Below are positions 25,477 to 36,529 of a stretch of 64,000 bases of DNA, piece by piece (position 1 is the stretch's first letter; the number at the start of each line of letters is the position of its first letter). The notes beneath the pieces were generated by a model. That model saw only the letters and a program-made list of their open reading frames with translations. It was not told where the DNA came from and did no database searches. Source of the stretch: Sipunculus nudus (lineage: Eukaryota > Annelida > Sipuncula > Golfingiida > Sipunculidae); the NCBI GenBank assembly GCA_026874595.1, contig CM049311.1:61572453-61636452 (forward strand). Direction: 5' to 3'. Made by a program: the position numbers and the translations under genes.

Positions 25477-25482
<6 letters not shown>

Positions 25483-26446
25483 CAGTAGGAATGTTCATCA
25501 AAAGTCAAGTCAATACAATTTTTTTAAAGAGTATTTATCATAGAACAACTGATTCCAACATTTTCAATACAACTTGAATTTCTGCAGAACGAAAAGGATA
25601 CATGATAGATGGGACAAAAAAGGTAGAACTATTCGATAATCGTCACTACCAAACTTTTTTTTCTGTTAATCCTAAAGTAACTCTTTCGTGTAAAATTGAT
25701 TTTTGCTTATGACATTTTTGTATATAATTTATGCGGTCCTTGGTAGAGTTTATATATATATAAAGCGATTTACATACGAATTTTTAACCTGCGACCAGCC
25801 CCAGCTTTTATTTGTCGCTTATATCATTCCGTCGGAGTGCGTCTGTTCCTCCGTTGCATGAAAAGTTAAATAACCGTAACTGAGTATAATTTATTCTCCT
25901 CCATGTTTTGTTAAGGTTAACAGTGTTGTCGTGGCAGCGAGTACTCGAGTCCGAGGCGGGTTAAACGGTAATACCAATTTCGAGAACTCAAGTCCTTAAG
26001 TCCTAAATGGAACCCGTTTCTGCCCTAGGCATATCCGCAACATTATTTCTAATTTTTACGAAAAATTCTATCTCTATTTATGATACCTTCATAGAAGCTG
26101 TCATCTGTTAACATGGCGCAAATTGTAACCACTTGACCTGGAATCTTCTTACTTCAGATCAAGGGAGGTCCATGAAAAGTCTCTGTAGAAATAAAAAAAT
26201 AGGTCTCTGTTACCCATATTTTCGGAGCTATAGGTTTCGTAAGGACCCCCAGAATAACAAGTGACCCATGGGTCATGACGCTCAGCTGACTGGGAAGAGA
26301 TTTACCAAAGGAAATTTTATCATCTGAATGGTAGTATATACCCAGTCATTTGAAGCATCAAACAGATTAACCAACAGGCCAAGATTGTGTCTGTATTTAT
26401 ATATCTCAAAAATAGAAAAAAATGCATAAACTTTAAAAAAAATACC

Positions 26447-28780
26447 GGTGGTTCCACCAGTCTGCAGAAACTAATAAAAACACTTAATGGTCAATATCCA
26501 TACAAAGAATCATGGTGAACTCTGAATTAGTTGTTCAGATACTTCAGCTTTTGTATCAAATTTTCCATTATTCTGAGGGATACTTCGGAGTCCTATTGCT
26601 TGAAGGATATGGGTAACAGAGACCTAATTTCAGGTTTCCACAGACACTTTTCATGGGCCTCCTTGCATGACGAGAATGAAGATTCTAAGTCCTGTTGTTA
26701 CAATTTATGCCACGTTAACAGATGACAGCATCCTTAAAGGTCTCAAAAATAGAGAAAAAAAATTCGTAAAAAAAAACCTGAACAAATACAGGTGGTGCCA
26801 CCAGTCTGCAGAAACTGATGAAACACTCAATAATCAATATCCATGCAAAGAATCATGGTGATCTCTGCATAAGTTGTTCAGAAACTTCAACTTTTGTATC
26901 AAATTGTCCATTATTCTGAGGGATACTTCGGAGTCCTATAGCTTGAAGGATATGGGTAACAGAGACCTAATTTCAAGTTTCCATGGAGACTTTTCATAGG
27001 TCTCCCAGTGTGTCAAGAATGAAGATTTTAGGTCCAGTTGTTATGATTTGTGCCCTGTTAACAGATCTACATATCTTTAAAGGTCTCAAAAATAGAGAAA
27101 AAAATTCGTAAAAAAACCCAAACAAATACAGGTGGTGCCACCAGTCTGCAGAAACTGATGAAACACTTCATGATCAATATCGATACAAACAATTATGGTG
27201 ATAGCTGCAATAGTTGTTCAGATACGTCAGCTTTTGTATCAATTTTCCCATTATTCTGAGCTGTACTTTGGAGTGCCACAGCTCAAAGGATATGGGTAAC
27301 AGAGACCTTATTTCAGGTGTCCATGGAGACTTTTCATAGGTCGCTCAGTGTGTAAAGAATTAAGATTCTAGGTCCAGTCTTTACGATTTGTGCCCTGTTA
27401 ACAGATGTTCACATTTTTAAAGGTCTCAAAAATAGCGAAAAAAAAATCTTAAAAACTCGAAAAATACAGGTGGCACCACCAGCCTGCAGACAATGATGAA
27501 CATCTCATGATAAATATGTATGCCAAAAATAATGACCATCAATGATGTAGTTAATGAGATATTGAAGTTTTTGTATGAAATTTTTTACTATTCTGGGGGG
27601 GTGGGGGTGTACTTTGGGGCCCTATAGCTTGAAGGATATATGTAACAGAGACCTAATTTCTGGTTTCCATGGAGACTTTTCATAGGTCTCTCAGTGTGTC
27701 AAGAATAAAGATTCTAGGTCCAGTCTTTCCGATTTGTGCCCTGTTAACAGATGTTCACATTTTTAAAGGTCTCAAAAATAGAGAAAAAATTAAATCGTAA
27801 AAAATCGAAAAATTCAGATGGCGCCACCAGTCTGCAGGAAGTGATGAAACTCCTCATGATCAATATGTATGCCAAAAATAATGACCATCAATGATGTAGT
27901 TAATGAGATATTGAAGTTTTTGTATGAAATTTTTGACTATTCTGGGGGGGTGGGGGTGTACTTTGGGGCCCTATAGCTTGAAGGATATATGTAACAGAGA
28001 CCTAATTTCTGGTTTCCATGGAGACTTTTCATAGGTCTCTCAGTGTGTCAAGAATAAAGATTCTAGGTCCAGTCTTTCCGATTTGTGCCCTGTTAACAGA
28101 TGTTCACATTTTTAAAGGTCTCAAAAATAGAGAAAAAATTAAATCGTAAAAAATCGAAAAATACAGATGGCGCCACCAGTCTGCAGGAAGTGATGAAACT
28201 CCTCATGATCAATATGTATGCCAAAAATAATGACCATCAATGATGTAGTTAATGAGATATTGAAGTTTTTGTATGAAATTTTTGACTATTCTGGGGGGGT
28301 GGGGGTGTACTTTGGGGCCCTATAGCTTGAAGGATATATGTAACAGAGACCTAATTTCTGGTTTCCTTGGAGACTTTTCATAGGTCTCTCAGTGTGTCAA
28401 GAATAAAGATTCTAGGTCCAGTCTTTCCGATTTGTGCCCTGTTAACAGATGTTCACATTTTTAAAGGTCTCAAAAATAGAGAAAAAATTAAATCGTAAAA
28501 AATCGAAAAATACAGATGGCGCCACCAGTCTGCAGGAAGTGATGAAACTCCTCATGATCAATATGTATGCAAAAAATCATGACCATCAGTGATGTAGTTA
28601 ATGAGATATTGAAGTTTTTGTATGAAATTTTCTTAATATTCTGGGGGGTACTTTGAGGCCCCATAGCTCGAAGGATATGGGCAACAGACACCTAATTTCT
28701 AGTTTCCAAGGAGATTTTTCATGGACCTCTCAGAATGTAAAGTTACAAGATTCCAGGTCCAGCGGTTACGATTTGTGCCA
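26447..28780 (+). repeat. Tandem array of about seven 340-348 bp units
   Basis: Units are marked by a GGTGGYRCCACCAGTCTGCAG-type core at about 26447, 26789, 27129, 27468, 27816, 28164 and 28513. Each also has GTAACAGAGACCTAATTTC and GTCTCAAAAATAGAG. The last three are nearly identical at 348 bp and so were amplified recently; the first four are more diverged. ORFs in this stretch are not conserved from unit to unit. Confidence 0.92.
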
Positions 28781-28786
28781 GATTAA

Positions 28787-28851
28787 CGGACATACGGACG
28801 GAAGGACAGACGGACGGACGGACGGACAGACAGACGGACAGACGGACGACG
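28787..28851. repeat. (ACGG/ACAG)n minisatellite
   Basis: GGACGGACGGACGGACAGAC-like tetramer repeats close the last satellite unit. Shorter GACGGACG runs occur at the matching place in the units at 46-47 kb and at 60.48 kb. Confidence 0.9.
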
Positions 28852-29448
28852 GACAAAGAGTGATCGCTATAGCTTAGATGACTTACAGTCAGCTCAGCTA
28901 ATAAAAAAAATGATACAAAAGCTCAAGCATCTGAATAACTAATTCATTGATCACCATGATTCTTGCGTGAATATTGATCATTGAGTGTTCCATCAGTTCC
29001 TGCAAACTGGCGGCAACACCTGAATTTTTTTCAATTTTTACCAATTGTTGTCTCCAATTTTTAGACCTTCAAGAAGCTGTTATCTGTTAACAGGGCATAA
29101 ATCCTAACCACTGGATCTGGAATATTCTTACTGACATCCAGGGAGACTAATAAGAAATCTCCTTGGAAACCTGAAATTAGGCCCCTGTTACCCATATTCT
29201 CCGAGTTATAGGGCTAAGAAGTACCCCCAAGAATAATTAAAGTTTGATACAAAAGCTCCAGTATCTGAATAACTAATGCCTAAATTGCCATGTTCTTTGG
29301 ATATATATCGATCATAGAGTGTTTCTTTAGTTCATGCAGGCTGGTACTATTCACAAAATTCATGATTTTTGCACACTGACAGTCATTTCGTTCATTGTTC
29401 AACATTCCTTGAATTCAGCTTCGCGTCATGGCCCATGGGCAACTAGTT

Positions 29449-30851
29449 TAAACAAGTTATCTATATTATATGGGAGATAAAAATTGTTAATAGTGTAGTT
29501 AATGGTGTAGTTAATGGATGGATCCGCTTCTGTTTCATAAGCCAACATATTCATATTTTACTATCACAACCTTTCCTTTCAGCGACAAGAAACAAAATGT
29601 AACAAAACCGTAACATTTGTTTCGAGCATTTTAATTGTAAAAGATATATATTTTTGTATTAATATTGTCTGAAGCAAAACCGGGCTGCGCCTCCTGGTAA
29701 ACTCGGCTCGGCGGCTTGCGGAGGCGCAAAGTGCCGGTGGCGCCGGGCTCTACTTGTATCCCTCGTAGATGATCATCATGATAATACTAAAAAAAATTAT
29801 ACGTAGTTTACTAACTACAATTTCATTATAATAATCAAAGATAAATGGTGAATTTCAGTACGCAAATGTAACTTCAGCCATATTTATATGTGTGTGTGTG
29901 TGTGTGTGAATTCAGTCTGCTCATTATCTGAGCTCACACAGGTAAAAATATGCCTGCCTGTACACAATGTCGGTGATTAAAAGTAGGAAACAAGGACGTC
30001 CTGCGCAGTTCTTAGGTGTTCCAATTTTTTAAGGAATTTGGATGAACCAAAGCATTCATCTTGGAGGATGTTATTCTCTCTGAAATTAAAAAAGCAAGGG
30101 GAAAATGTTAAATAACTAATAATAAATTATCCTTGACTGACAAATCCATGGGGTTTATAACATTCGTCCTTCAGAGGGGGGGGGGGGGGGGGGGCTACCT
30201 CCTTGAATACAGCCCTGATTATAATTGTTCAAGACAATGTCTCGCTTACTCTAATCTTACAGGGGGCATTTTTTAAGTACATGGAGATACTGGAGCTATT
30301 AAGAACATTTCGCCAAATAAATACTATCAAAGTTTTCTGGGAAAAGCTGCTGCTAACCGAGGTTTCGTAACTTCCATACAGAGTCAATTTGTATATCCCT
30401 GACATTGCATAAAGATATATCATATCTCGTCTGTGTAACGTGCGGGGTCACAGACTCACGCTTCCCAGAAAGTCGTTTTGACGTAACCTGTACATGCTTG
30501 TGTTGGGTTTCTCGTATATATAGGCCTACATGAATAGACAGAATATTTCTTAAGTATGGAAACCATTAGTTCTCATTGGAATATCCAACCAGTCGTTTAA
30601 AAAGACCTCGTGAGCAGTGTAAACGATATAAACCCAATCCATACATGGACCAGGAAACGTTCTGATGAAGCATCACAGTTTTAATGGACTGGTGAGACTT
30701 CTACTACTACATAATTAATAAATGTACACAACGTTAAGTGTCGAACATCGTGAAATTACCAATCAGAAAGGTATCTAAAATAATAATAATGTTAAAACAG
30801 GTTGTCATCGCCGATATACTTAGCTATAACATTCAGATAAATATGGGGCAA

Positions 30852-30918
<67 letters not shown>

Positions 30919-31273
30919 TATATAATTCTCATTTTTGTGTATAACACTTAGAGGACATATTATCAAATATTCAATAAAGGCTTTGACCGGAACTAATAAT
31001 GCATGTATATAAACGGATATCATAGTTACGGTATTCATTAAAATTTCTAGTGGTGGTTTGGCGAGAGAACTTGGAATTAATCATTCATATGAATTTATGT
31101 TATCAATGTAAAGTAACATATTTTCAGTTCGAACGTCCAATTCGTTTCTAAATCAAGTATACGTTAAAACGTCTACTGGTAAATACCGTGCCATTCTTTT
31201 TTTATTTAAAGCTGTATATTTTCAGTATCCCTGTGTATATATGCATATTCTGATATGTTTTTACCAGATTCAG
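29449..31273. other. Intergenic DNA upstream of gene 2
   Basis: No gene is recognised. The region contains a (GT)n tract at about 29889-29909, a G-run at about 30174-30194 and an AT tract at 30853-30914. The promoter of gene 2 should lie in the last kilobase, but no confident TATA box or initiator can be singled out in such AT-rich DNA. Confidence 0.5.
30853..30914. repeat. (AT)n microsatellite
   Basis: About 62 bases of TA repeat, roughly 400 bases upstream of the predicted gene 2 leader exon. Confidence 0.95.
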
Positions 31274-31313
31274 AACTAGAAGGCGTGTCCATGAATAAGA
31301 TGGCGGACAGGAT
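31274..31313 (+). other. Putative 5' leader exon of IAP gene 2 (3' border only)
   Basis: The segment ends ATGGCGGACAGGAT before donor GTAAGT (31314), matching the leader of gene 1. Spliced to an acceptor ending TTTTTTAG at about 31667, its ATG codons (31291 and 31300) read in frame only to a TAA that arises at the junction. They would therefore form a short upstream ORF before the main ATG. The 5' border is unknown. Confidence 0.45.
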
Positions 31314-31674
31314 GTAAGTATAACATGGATGATATCTGCCGTAAATATATACCCACATGTGTAGATATTTAACGTTTCTTTCAAATCCCGGATATTTAAT
31401 TGGAGACAAACTCTAAAAACTTCTTTTATTAAAAAACTTTTTTCCTAAAACAATACACTATACAATTATTATTGTACACTATTATCATTCCTATCGAAGC
31501 AAATGTATGTAAAAAAAATGTAAAACCATTGTAAAGTTGATTTTATTTATAATCATTGAGATCTTAAATGACTAGACTTAAGCTGTGACCAGTTTAAACT
31601 GTTCAACAGTAATGAGTATCATGCATGTATTTTACTATAAAGATTCACATAAAATAACTTTTTTTAGGTAAACC

Positions 31675-33193
31675 ATGGCCATACCAGCATCAGAAGATTC
31701 TTCTGATAACAGAGTCATTGACCTCAGAGCTGAGAATAATCAACAGTCAATTTGTAAATCAGTTTATTATACTTTATACCCGTCAGTAGATGATACGGTC
31801 TGGCCTACCGATTACCTCAATAACCAGTCATATACGGACCTGGTGCAAGGTGAACAGAAGACGCTGTACAACACTTGCCTCTTTCTGATTATAGCGGTGT
31901 ATGTGGGGAGCATTCTCGTCTTTGTTATAACAATATACACTTTAAGACATTTATTTTTATCAAATAAAAATACGACACCATCTTTGAACTTACGACGGTT
32001 TGTCAAAATGCTTGACCGGAATCGGGCAGGTTTAGAAGATATCTTTGAAAGACTTGGGCTTTCCCGGCAGGTAAATAAACAAGAATGTATGCGATATGAA
32101 ATCCTGAGACTACATACGTTCCATAACTGGCCGAGAGCGTCCCCTGTATTTCCGACTCAACTGGCCGGAAGTGGGTTTTACTATACAGGTTATGACGACC
32201 AAGTCGAGTGTTTCCGGTGTCGGGGCAGAGTTATTCAGTGGGATCGAGGGGACAAGCCCCACGAGGAACACAGGAGGTTGTACCCAAACTGTCCCATGGT
32301 GATTGGCAGAGACGATCAAAATGTTCCATTAGAAATTCAGGAGGACGTGGACCCGGCACGTATAGCTGAAGTTTTACGTGTATCTCAACTATATTCATGG
32401 TCACGTGACCGAACTACCACGCATACGTCACAATCTACACGCAACAGCCAAGACACACCCGAAACAACTGTGTCGGGAATTGAACCTTCGCGGGCCGAGC
32501 GGTCACATGATCACACACATGAAGCTGCTTCTCCTGCCCAAACTGAAAATAGTGAAAGAAATACTGAACCTCCTGATAGCCATAATGCAAATTCTGAAGC
32601 CGGCTTAACACGGAGTAACAGATCTAGAGACCAAGAAATTACAAGATCTTCTGGATCTTCAGGAGAAACAACACTAGATTCTTTGACTACCCAACCATCA
32701 TCTGGTCCTTCATCCTATTCAACCAGAGGGGTGATGAAAATTGAACAGAACAGATTAAATACATTCAGAAAGTGGCCTAAAAGGCAACTTATAGAACCAA
32801 GACTAATGTCTGCGGCGGGTTTGTACTTTGTTGGGCCGAATGATAAAGTGAAATGTGCCTTCTGCGAAGGCGCCATGATGAACTGGGACGCCGGGGATGA
32901 TCCACACGATGAACACTTCCGGTACTTCGGAGACCGGTGTGCTTTTATTCGCGGTGAGGCAGTTGGGAACATACCACTTCCGGAAAGTAATCCAAACATC
33001 AACTCAAGAAGAACTGAACACGGAATGTCGTCCAACCAGGCTAGGACTTTTGAACAGCTTGGTATAATCACGGATAAACCTCGGCAACCAACCATGGCCA
33101 GGGAAGCAGACAGACTAGCAACGTTCGGCAGCTGGCCAACCAACAAACAGCAGACTCCAGAGTCACTGGCCCAGGCGGGGTTTTACTTCACAG
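31675..33193 (+). CDS. Gene 2 exon 1: membrane segment, BIR1, BIR2, half of BIR3
   Basis: One uninterrupted frame of 506 codons plus one base. The hydrophobic stretch contains [20 protein letters not shown]. An N-x-S sequon (N50-Q-S) lies on the N-terminal side, where it would be lumenal. BIR2 has seven residues between zinc His and the last Cys (H414, C422), one more than BIR1 and BIR3. The donor is GTATAA. Confidence 0.92.
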
Positions 33194-36100
33194 GTATAAC
33201 ATATGATGTTATATAAATGAATTATTATATTGTTTCCATTATCATCTGTGGTCTAATTCTTTATGTAAACCATAAATAAATATCCAGGGGCGGATCCATG
33301 ATTTCGGAAAAGGGGGGGGGGGGGGTGTCCAACCCAGGAGGACTAATGAAAAACTTAAAAAAAAAGGTGCCCAGGTCCGGAAAAGGTGGGGTCTAGGCCG
33401 CAAAATTTTGTCTGAAACCCCTAAAAAAGGGTTGTTTCAGATGAAAATGGGGGGTCCGGACCCCCTGGACTCCCCCCCCCCCCCCCCCGGATCCTCTTCT
33501 GACATCACTGATATGTCTCGGTGGACATCATTGCATTCCGTTAACTTTCAAGGTTGGTTCACGCATCCATAAGATGTCTGTAAGCATCGAGTCACATTTT
33601 AACCGTGAGTTTTATGTTGTCCTCTGTGATACCTTTTCACATTATAAGTTAAAAGGGACAAATCCCACCAATCACCGTATAGGTTTTTTTCCTTTAGGCA
33701 AAATAATGCACTGCAACAACTTGCATCGATGAGTAATATAAATAACATTTATTTATATGTATTTTTAATTAATAAATTTATAGTAATTATCTTGTATGTT
33801 GGTTTAGTGACAACACGGCCATGTATCCAGGATAGTCATAAGTGTTTTTCTATTTCAGGTCTGAACGACCAGGTCCGCTGTTTTTTCTGTGATGTCGGAC
33901 TTCGTAACTGGGAACCGCAAGATGAACCCTGGATTGAGCATGCGCGTTGGTTCCCCAAATGTGGTTTCCTTAAACAGACCAAAGGAACTGCATTTATCCA
34001 TGAAGCAAATAGAAATGCAGCTCTAGTCCAACCAGGGAGTTCGGTAAGAACCCTGTCTTCATACATTATTCTAAAGATACTACCATATATCGAAGCTTTT
34101 GGAACATTTCTTTAGCTGGAAGGATTCTAGATTTATTATGTCTGGACTTTATCCGGATGCTACCAAAGAAATTTTTATTACACTATGTTATTGATGTGAA
34201 ATAGCATAAAGTAAGCATTAAATGATCATGAGTATATTGAAAGATTGGTCATTTACATTTTTTTTTGAGACACGTGGTGTTTATTTAATACACCCCGAAT
34301 ATATATTTTTCGTGATTTCTAAATTATTATTTCAGCACTAAAGTAAATCAGGAGGATAACGTTTATAGAAACGAAAAAATGGCACATAGCTTTGTGAAGC
34401 TAAATACATCGTAAAAAATACTTTTTATCAACATTATTGAATATATAATGAAATAAAATCTCACTTTGACAGGTTAATAATGTCGGCACCAGAAATAGCC
34501 ATGGAAACAACAGTAGTACCCCGCCCCCATCAGGTATCAGATTTAATTTTATGTTAGCTTGCTTATATTATTATATCTTCACTGTTTATTATGCGAGGTA
34601 TTTACTTTCCATTTTTATCAGGTTTGCTCTTCATTATATCATATATCTGTTGAATAGTTTGTGTGCGAGTTACTTTCCATATTGCAAAAGCACAAGTTCC
34701 AATACTGTCAGTCACATTGTAGGGTCCATGTACCTTCATGGTTATTAAATATGTTGTTGAAATCAGCCCCCTTTATACATTGAGTGTGTGTAAGCTAATC
34801 ATATGTTTAGGCCACGTTGGAGAAAAATCAGAAGATTCTGAAATTTCTTATTGATTAGAGTAACTCCATTATTTTTAATTCTATAGCAATCTGCTCAGAC
34901 ACCTTAAATACTACGCTGGCCAAACAGAAATTATCTGCTATCGAACACAAGCTCTGAGGAATTAACACGTCCTAGATAACTCGCAGTTAACTACACGTGA
35001 TAAGGGCTCAGCATCTTTCGTCAAATAACACGAGACAAGATGATTGTATAGGAATCATAGCATGTCTGGTCGGCTAATGAATGTTTATATCACAGAGTAA
35101 AGCAAAACAGAAGTTCCATTTAAAGGAGATTTGTTCTCCCACTGAATCCATCTCTTACCTAGACAATTTAAAGAATGTTTAGGGCGACCCGCACTATATT
35201 ACCAATTTTTATTTTAGCGTATTTTATTGTGAAAAGAGTAATTGGAATTGGAAATAAGTTCCTCTCCTCTATCAATGTTATAGTTTTCCTTAGTAACAAA
35301 CACAATTATTTGTTTATTGAAAGATCCGAGAACAGAGTTTGATCCACGACTGGTAGCTGCACAGATGTCCACCAATAAAGTCCAGCTGGTCCTCAACATG
35401 GGCTTTCCTCGTCCCAAAGTGAAGTCTGTCATAGAACACAGGTTACGTACGACAGGACAGCCGTACCCCTCCGCTGAGAGTTTACTAGATGCTGTGATGG
35501 GTTCCACTGACCAGTCTGAGCCTGCTGCTAGTGCTCTAGCTCCAGGTCAGGCTGAACAGAGACCTGCAGCTGTCGAGATGCAGCAGTCAAGCATAAGTGA
35601 AGGTGGCGAGGACCTTCCGCAAACACTAGGGGGCGCTATAAACGGCCACGTGACATCGGGACATACAGAACAGCAAAGTAATCATATATTCTGTTTAGTC
35701 ATTTTTCATTATATCATACTTGCGACCATGCACCCACTTTAAGAAAATGAACAAAAAGCTTTCAGCATGAATATCTCGTCTTCTTTTGTATTGGTTATAT
35801 ACATTTTATATTTTATGTATAATTAATATTAGTTTACGCAAGTCGGCATTTGCATCCACCAGGATGTAAAGTTACTGTAATGTAGTAAGTAATGACAATC
35901 GTCAGGACCATTAATATTCGTCTTTGTAAAGGAGGGGTCGTGTTAAACATTTATGATCCGAACAAGACAATTTCATGTATGTTGGTTTGCTAATTCTTTT
36001 TTCTAGCTGGAGAAGAGGAAAGCAGTAACACGACAAAGAAAGGAAAGAAGCGAAACAGGAAGAAGAAAAACGGAGCATCTTCCAACCAGGAGCGACAGGG

Positions 36101-36529
36101 GGAGGAAACACCACCTCTTTCTAGTGGGTTTAATCTCTTTTCATTTGCATTCGGGATTTCCATACTTCATCTGACACCATCTGTCACCAATTTTTAACAG
36201 GGAATATCCGTGAATAAACATTCCGTAAATATAACGTATTATTGTGTTACTTGGTATGTGATAACCATGCACTCTCCCTGTTTCTCTGATGGTTGGCTAT
36301 TATATAAATCATGACTGTGTTGTACATTTCAGATGAGAATGCCCTGATACAGGAGAACCAGATGCTCCGGGACCAGCGTCTGTGTAAGATCTGTCTGGAC
36401 AACGAGAGTGAAGTAGTTTTCTTGCCTTGCGGACATCTTGTGTCCTGTTCAAGTTGTGCTCCAAATCTAAGAAATTGTCCAATGTGCCGGGCGCTAATCA
36501 GGGGCACAGTTAAGGCGTTTCTGTCATAA
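31675..36529 (+). CDS. IAP gene 2: membrane-segment/3xBIR/UBA/RING protein (810 aa), intact
   Basis: Six coding exons (31675-33193, 33859-34043, 34473-34533, 35324-35677, 36007-36123, 36333-36529) join in continuous phase to 2433 bases. Domains: hydrophobic segment 68-90; BIR1 about 144-208 (C179, C182, H199, C206); Ser/Thr/Glu linker about 245-350; BIR2 about 357-427 (C394, C397, H414, C422); BIR3 about 477-545 (C514, C517, H534, C541); UBA about 598-645; basic linker 707-745; RING 763-797 (C763, C766, C778, H780, C784, C787, C794, C797). BIR3-UBA-RING order matches XIAP/cIAP proteins without a CARD. By family knowledge these bind caspases or IAP-binding-motif partners and act as ubiquitin ligases. 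The hydrophobic segment is followed by Arg/His/Lys, so the BIR side would face the cytosol if it spans a membrane. Start chosen: ACCATGG context directly after the acceptor, aligned with gene 1. Confidence 0.92.
33290..33500 (+). mobile_element. GGATCC-ended repeat in intron 1 of gene 2
   Basis: It starts GGGGCGGATCCATGATTT and ends in a C-run followed by CGGATCC. The body contains CAACCCAGGAGGACT and GGCCGCAAAATT. A copy in the opposite orientation lies at about 52212-52410, and fragments at 52048-52090, 52552-52590 and 59957-60010. This is a short dispersed element without coding capacity; gene 1 has none at this place. Confidence 0.75.
33859..34043 (+). CDS. Gene 2 exon 2: second half of BIR3
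   Basis: The acceptor is TATTTCAG and the donor GTAAGA. It encodes the CFFC zinc pair, NWEPQDEPW and EHARWFPKC. The glutamate/tryptophan pattern of peptide-binding (type II) BIR domains is kept. It is almost identical to the gene 1 exon. Confidence 0.9.
34473..34533 (+). CDS. Gene 2 exon 3: Asn/Ser/Pro linker
   Basis: This 61-base exon ([20 protein letters not shown]) lies between TTTGACAG and GTATCA. Phase is 0 in and 1 out, matching its neighbours. It is five codons longer than in gene 1. Confidence 0.75.
35324..35677 (+). CDS. Gene 2 exon 4: UBA domain
   Basis: It encodes [19 protein letters not shown], the MGFP loop and [10 protein letters not shown], then an acidic linker. The acceptor is TTTATTGAAAG and the donor GTAATC. 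Length is 354 bases against 351 in gene 1. Confidence 0.85.
36007..36123 (+). CDS. Gene 2 exon 5: Lys/Arg-rich linker
   Basis: It encodes [20 protein letters not shown] between TTTTTTCTAG and GTGGGT. The exon is copied with the RING exon at 38579-38695. Confidence 0.85.
36333..36529 (+). CDS. Gene 2 exon 6: C-terminal RING domain
   Basis: All eight zinc ligands of the IAP C3HC4 RING are present. The end VKAFLS is close to the VFLS-type C-termini of XIAP/cIAP RING dimers. The stop TAA is at 36527-36529. The preceding intron is only 209 bases and contains GGGATTTCC at 36153. Confidence 0.93.

Larger units (their letters stand above)
26256..29448. mobile_element. 3.2 kb element with 34-bp inverted ends around tandem units
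   Basis: Left end 26256-26289 and right end 29415-29448 are inverted copies of each other, matching at 28 of 34 positions by my alignment. Both include a CCCATGGG palindrome, CATGACGC and AGCTGA. Between them lie about seven direct satellite units (26.4-28.8 kb). The right part (about 28.9-29.4 kb) holds sequence that is the reverse complement of such units. A reverse-complement unit also lies just outside the left end (26040-26255), so the outer limits are uncertain. There is no protein-coding capacity; it would be a non-autonomous element. Confidence 0.6.

Noticed and set aside
26447-28780. CRISPR-like array
   Set aside because: Repeat units are 340-348 bp with no short conserved repeat/unique spacer pattern, and the context is eukaryotic.
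27128-28877. ORFs within the 26-29 kb array
   Set aside because: Units differ in length by non-multiples of three and frames are not kept; this is repeat sequence only.
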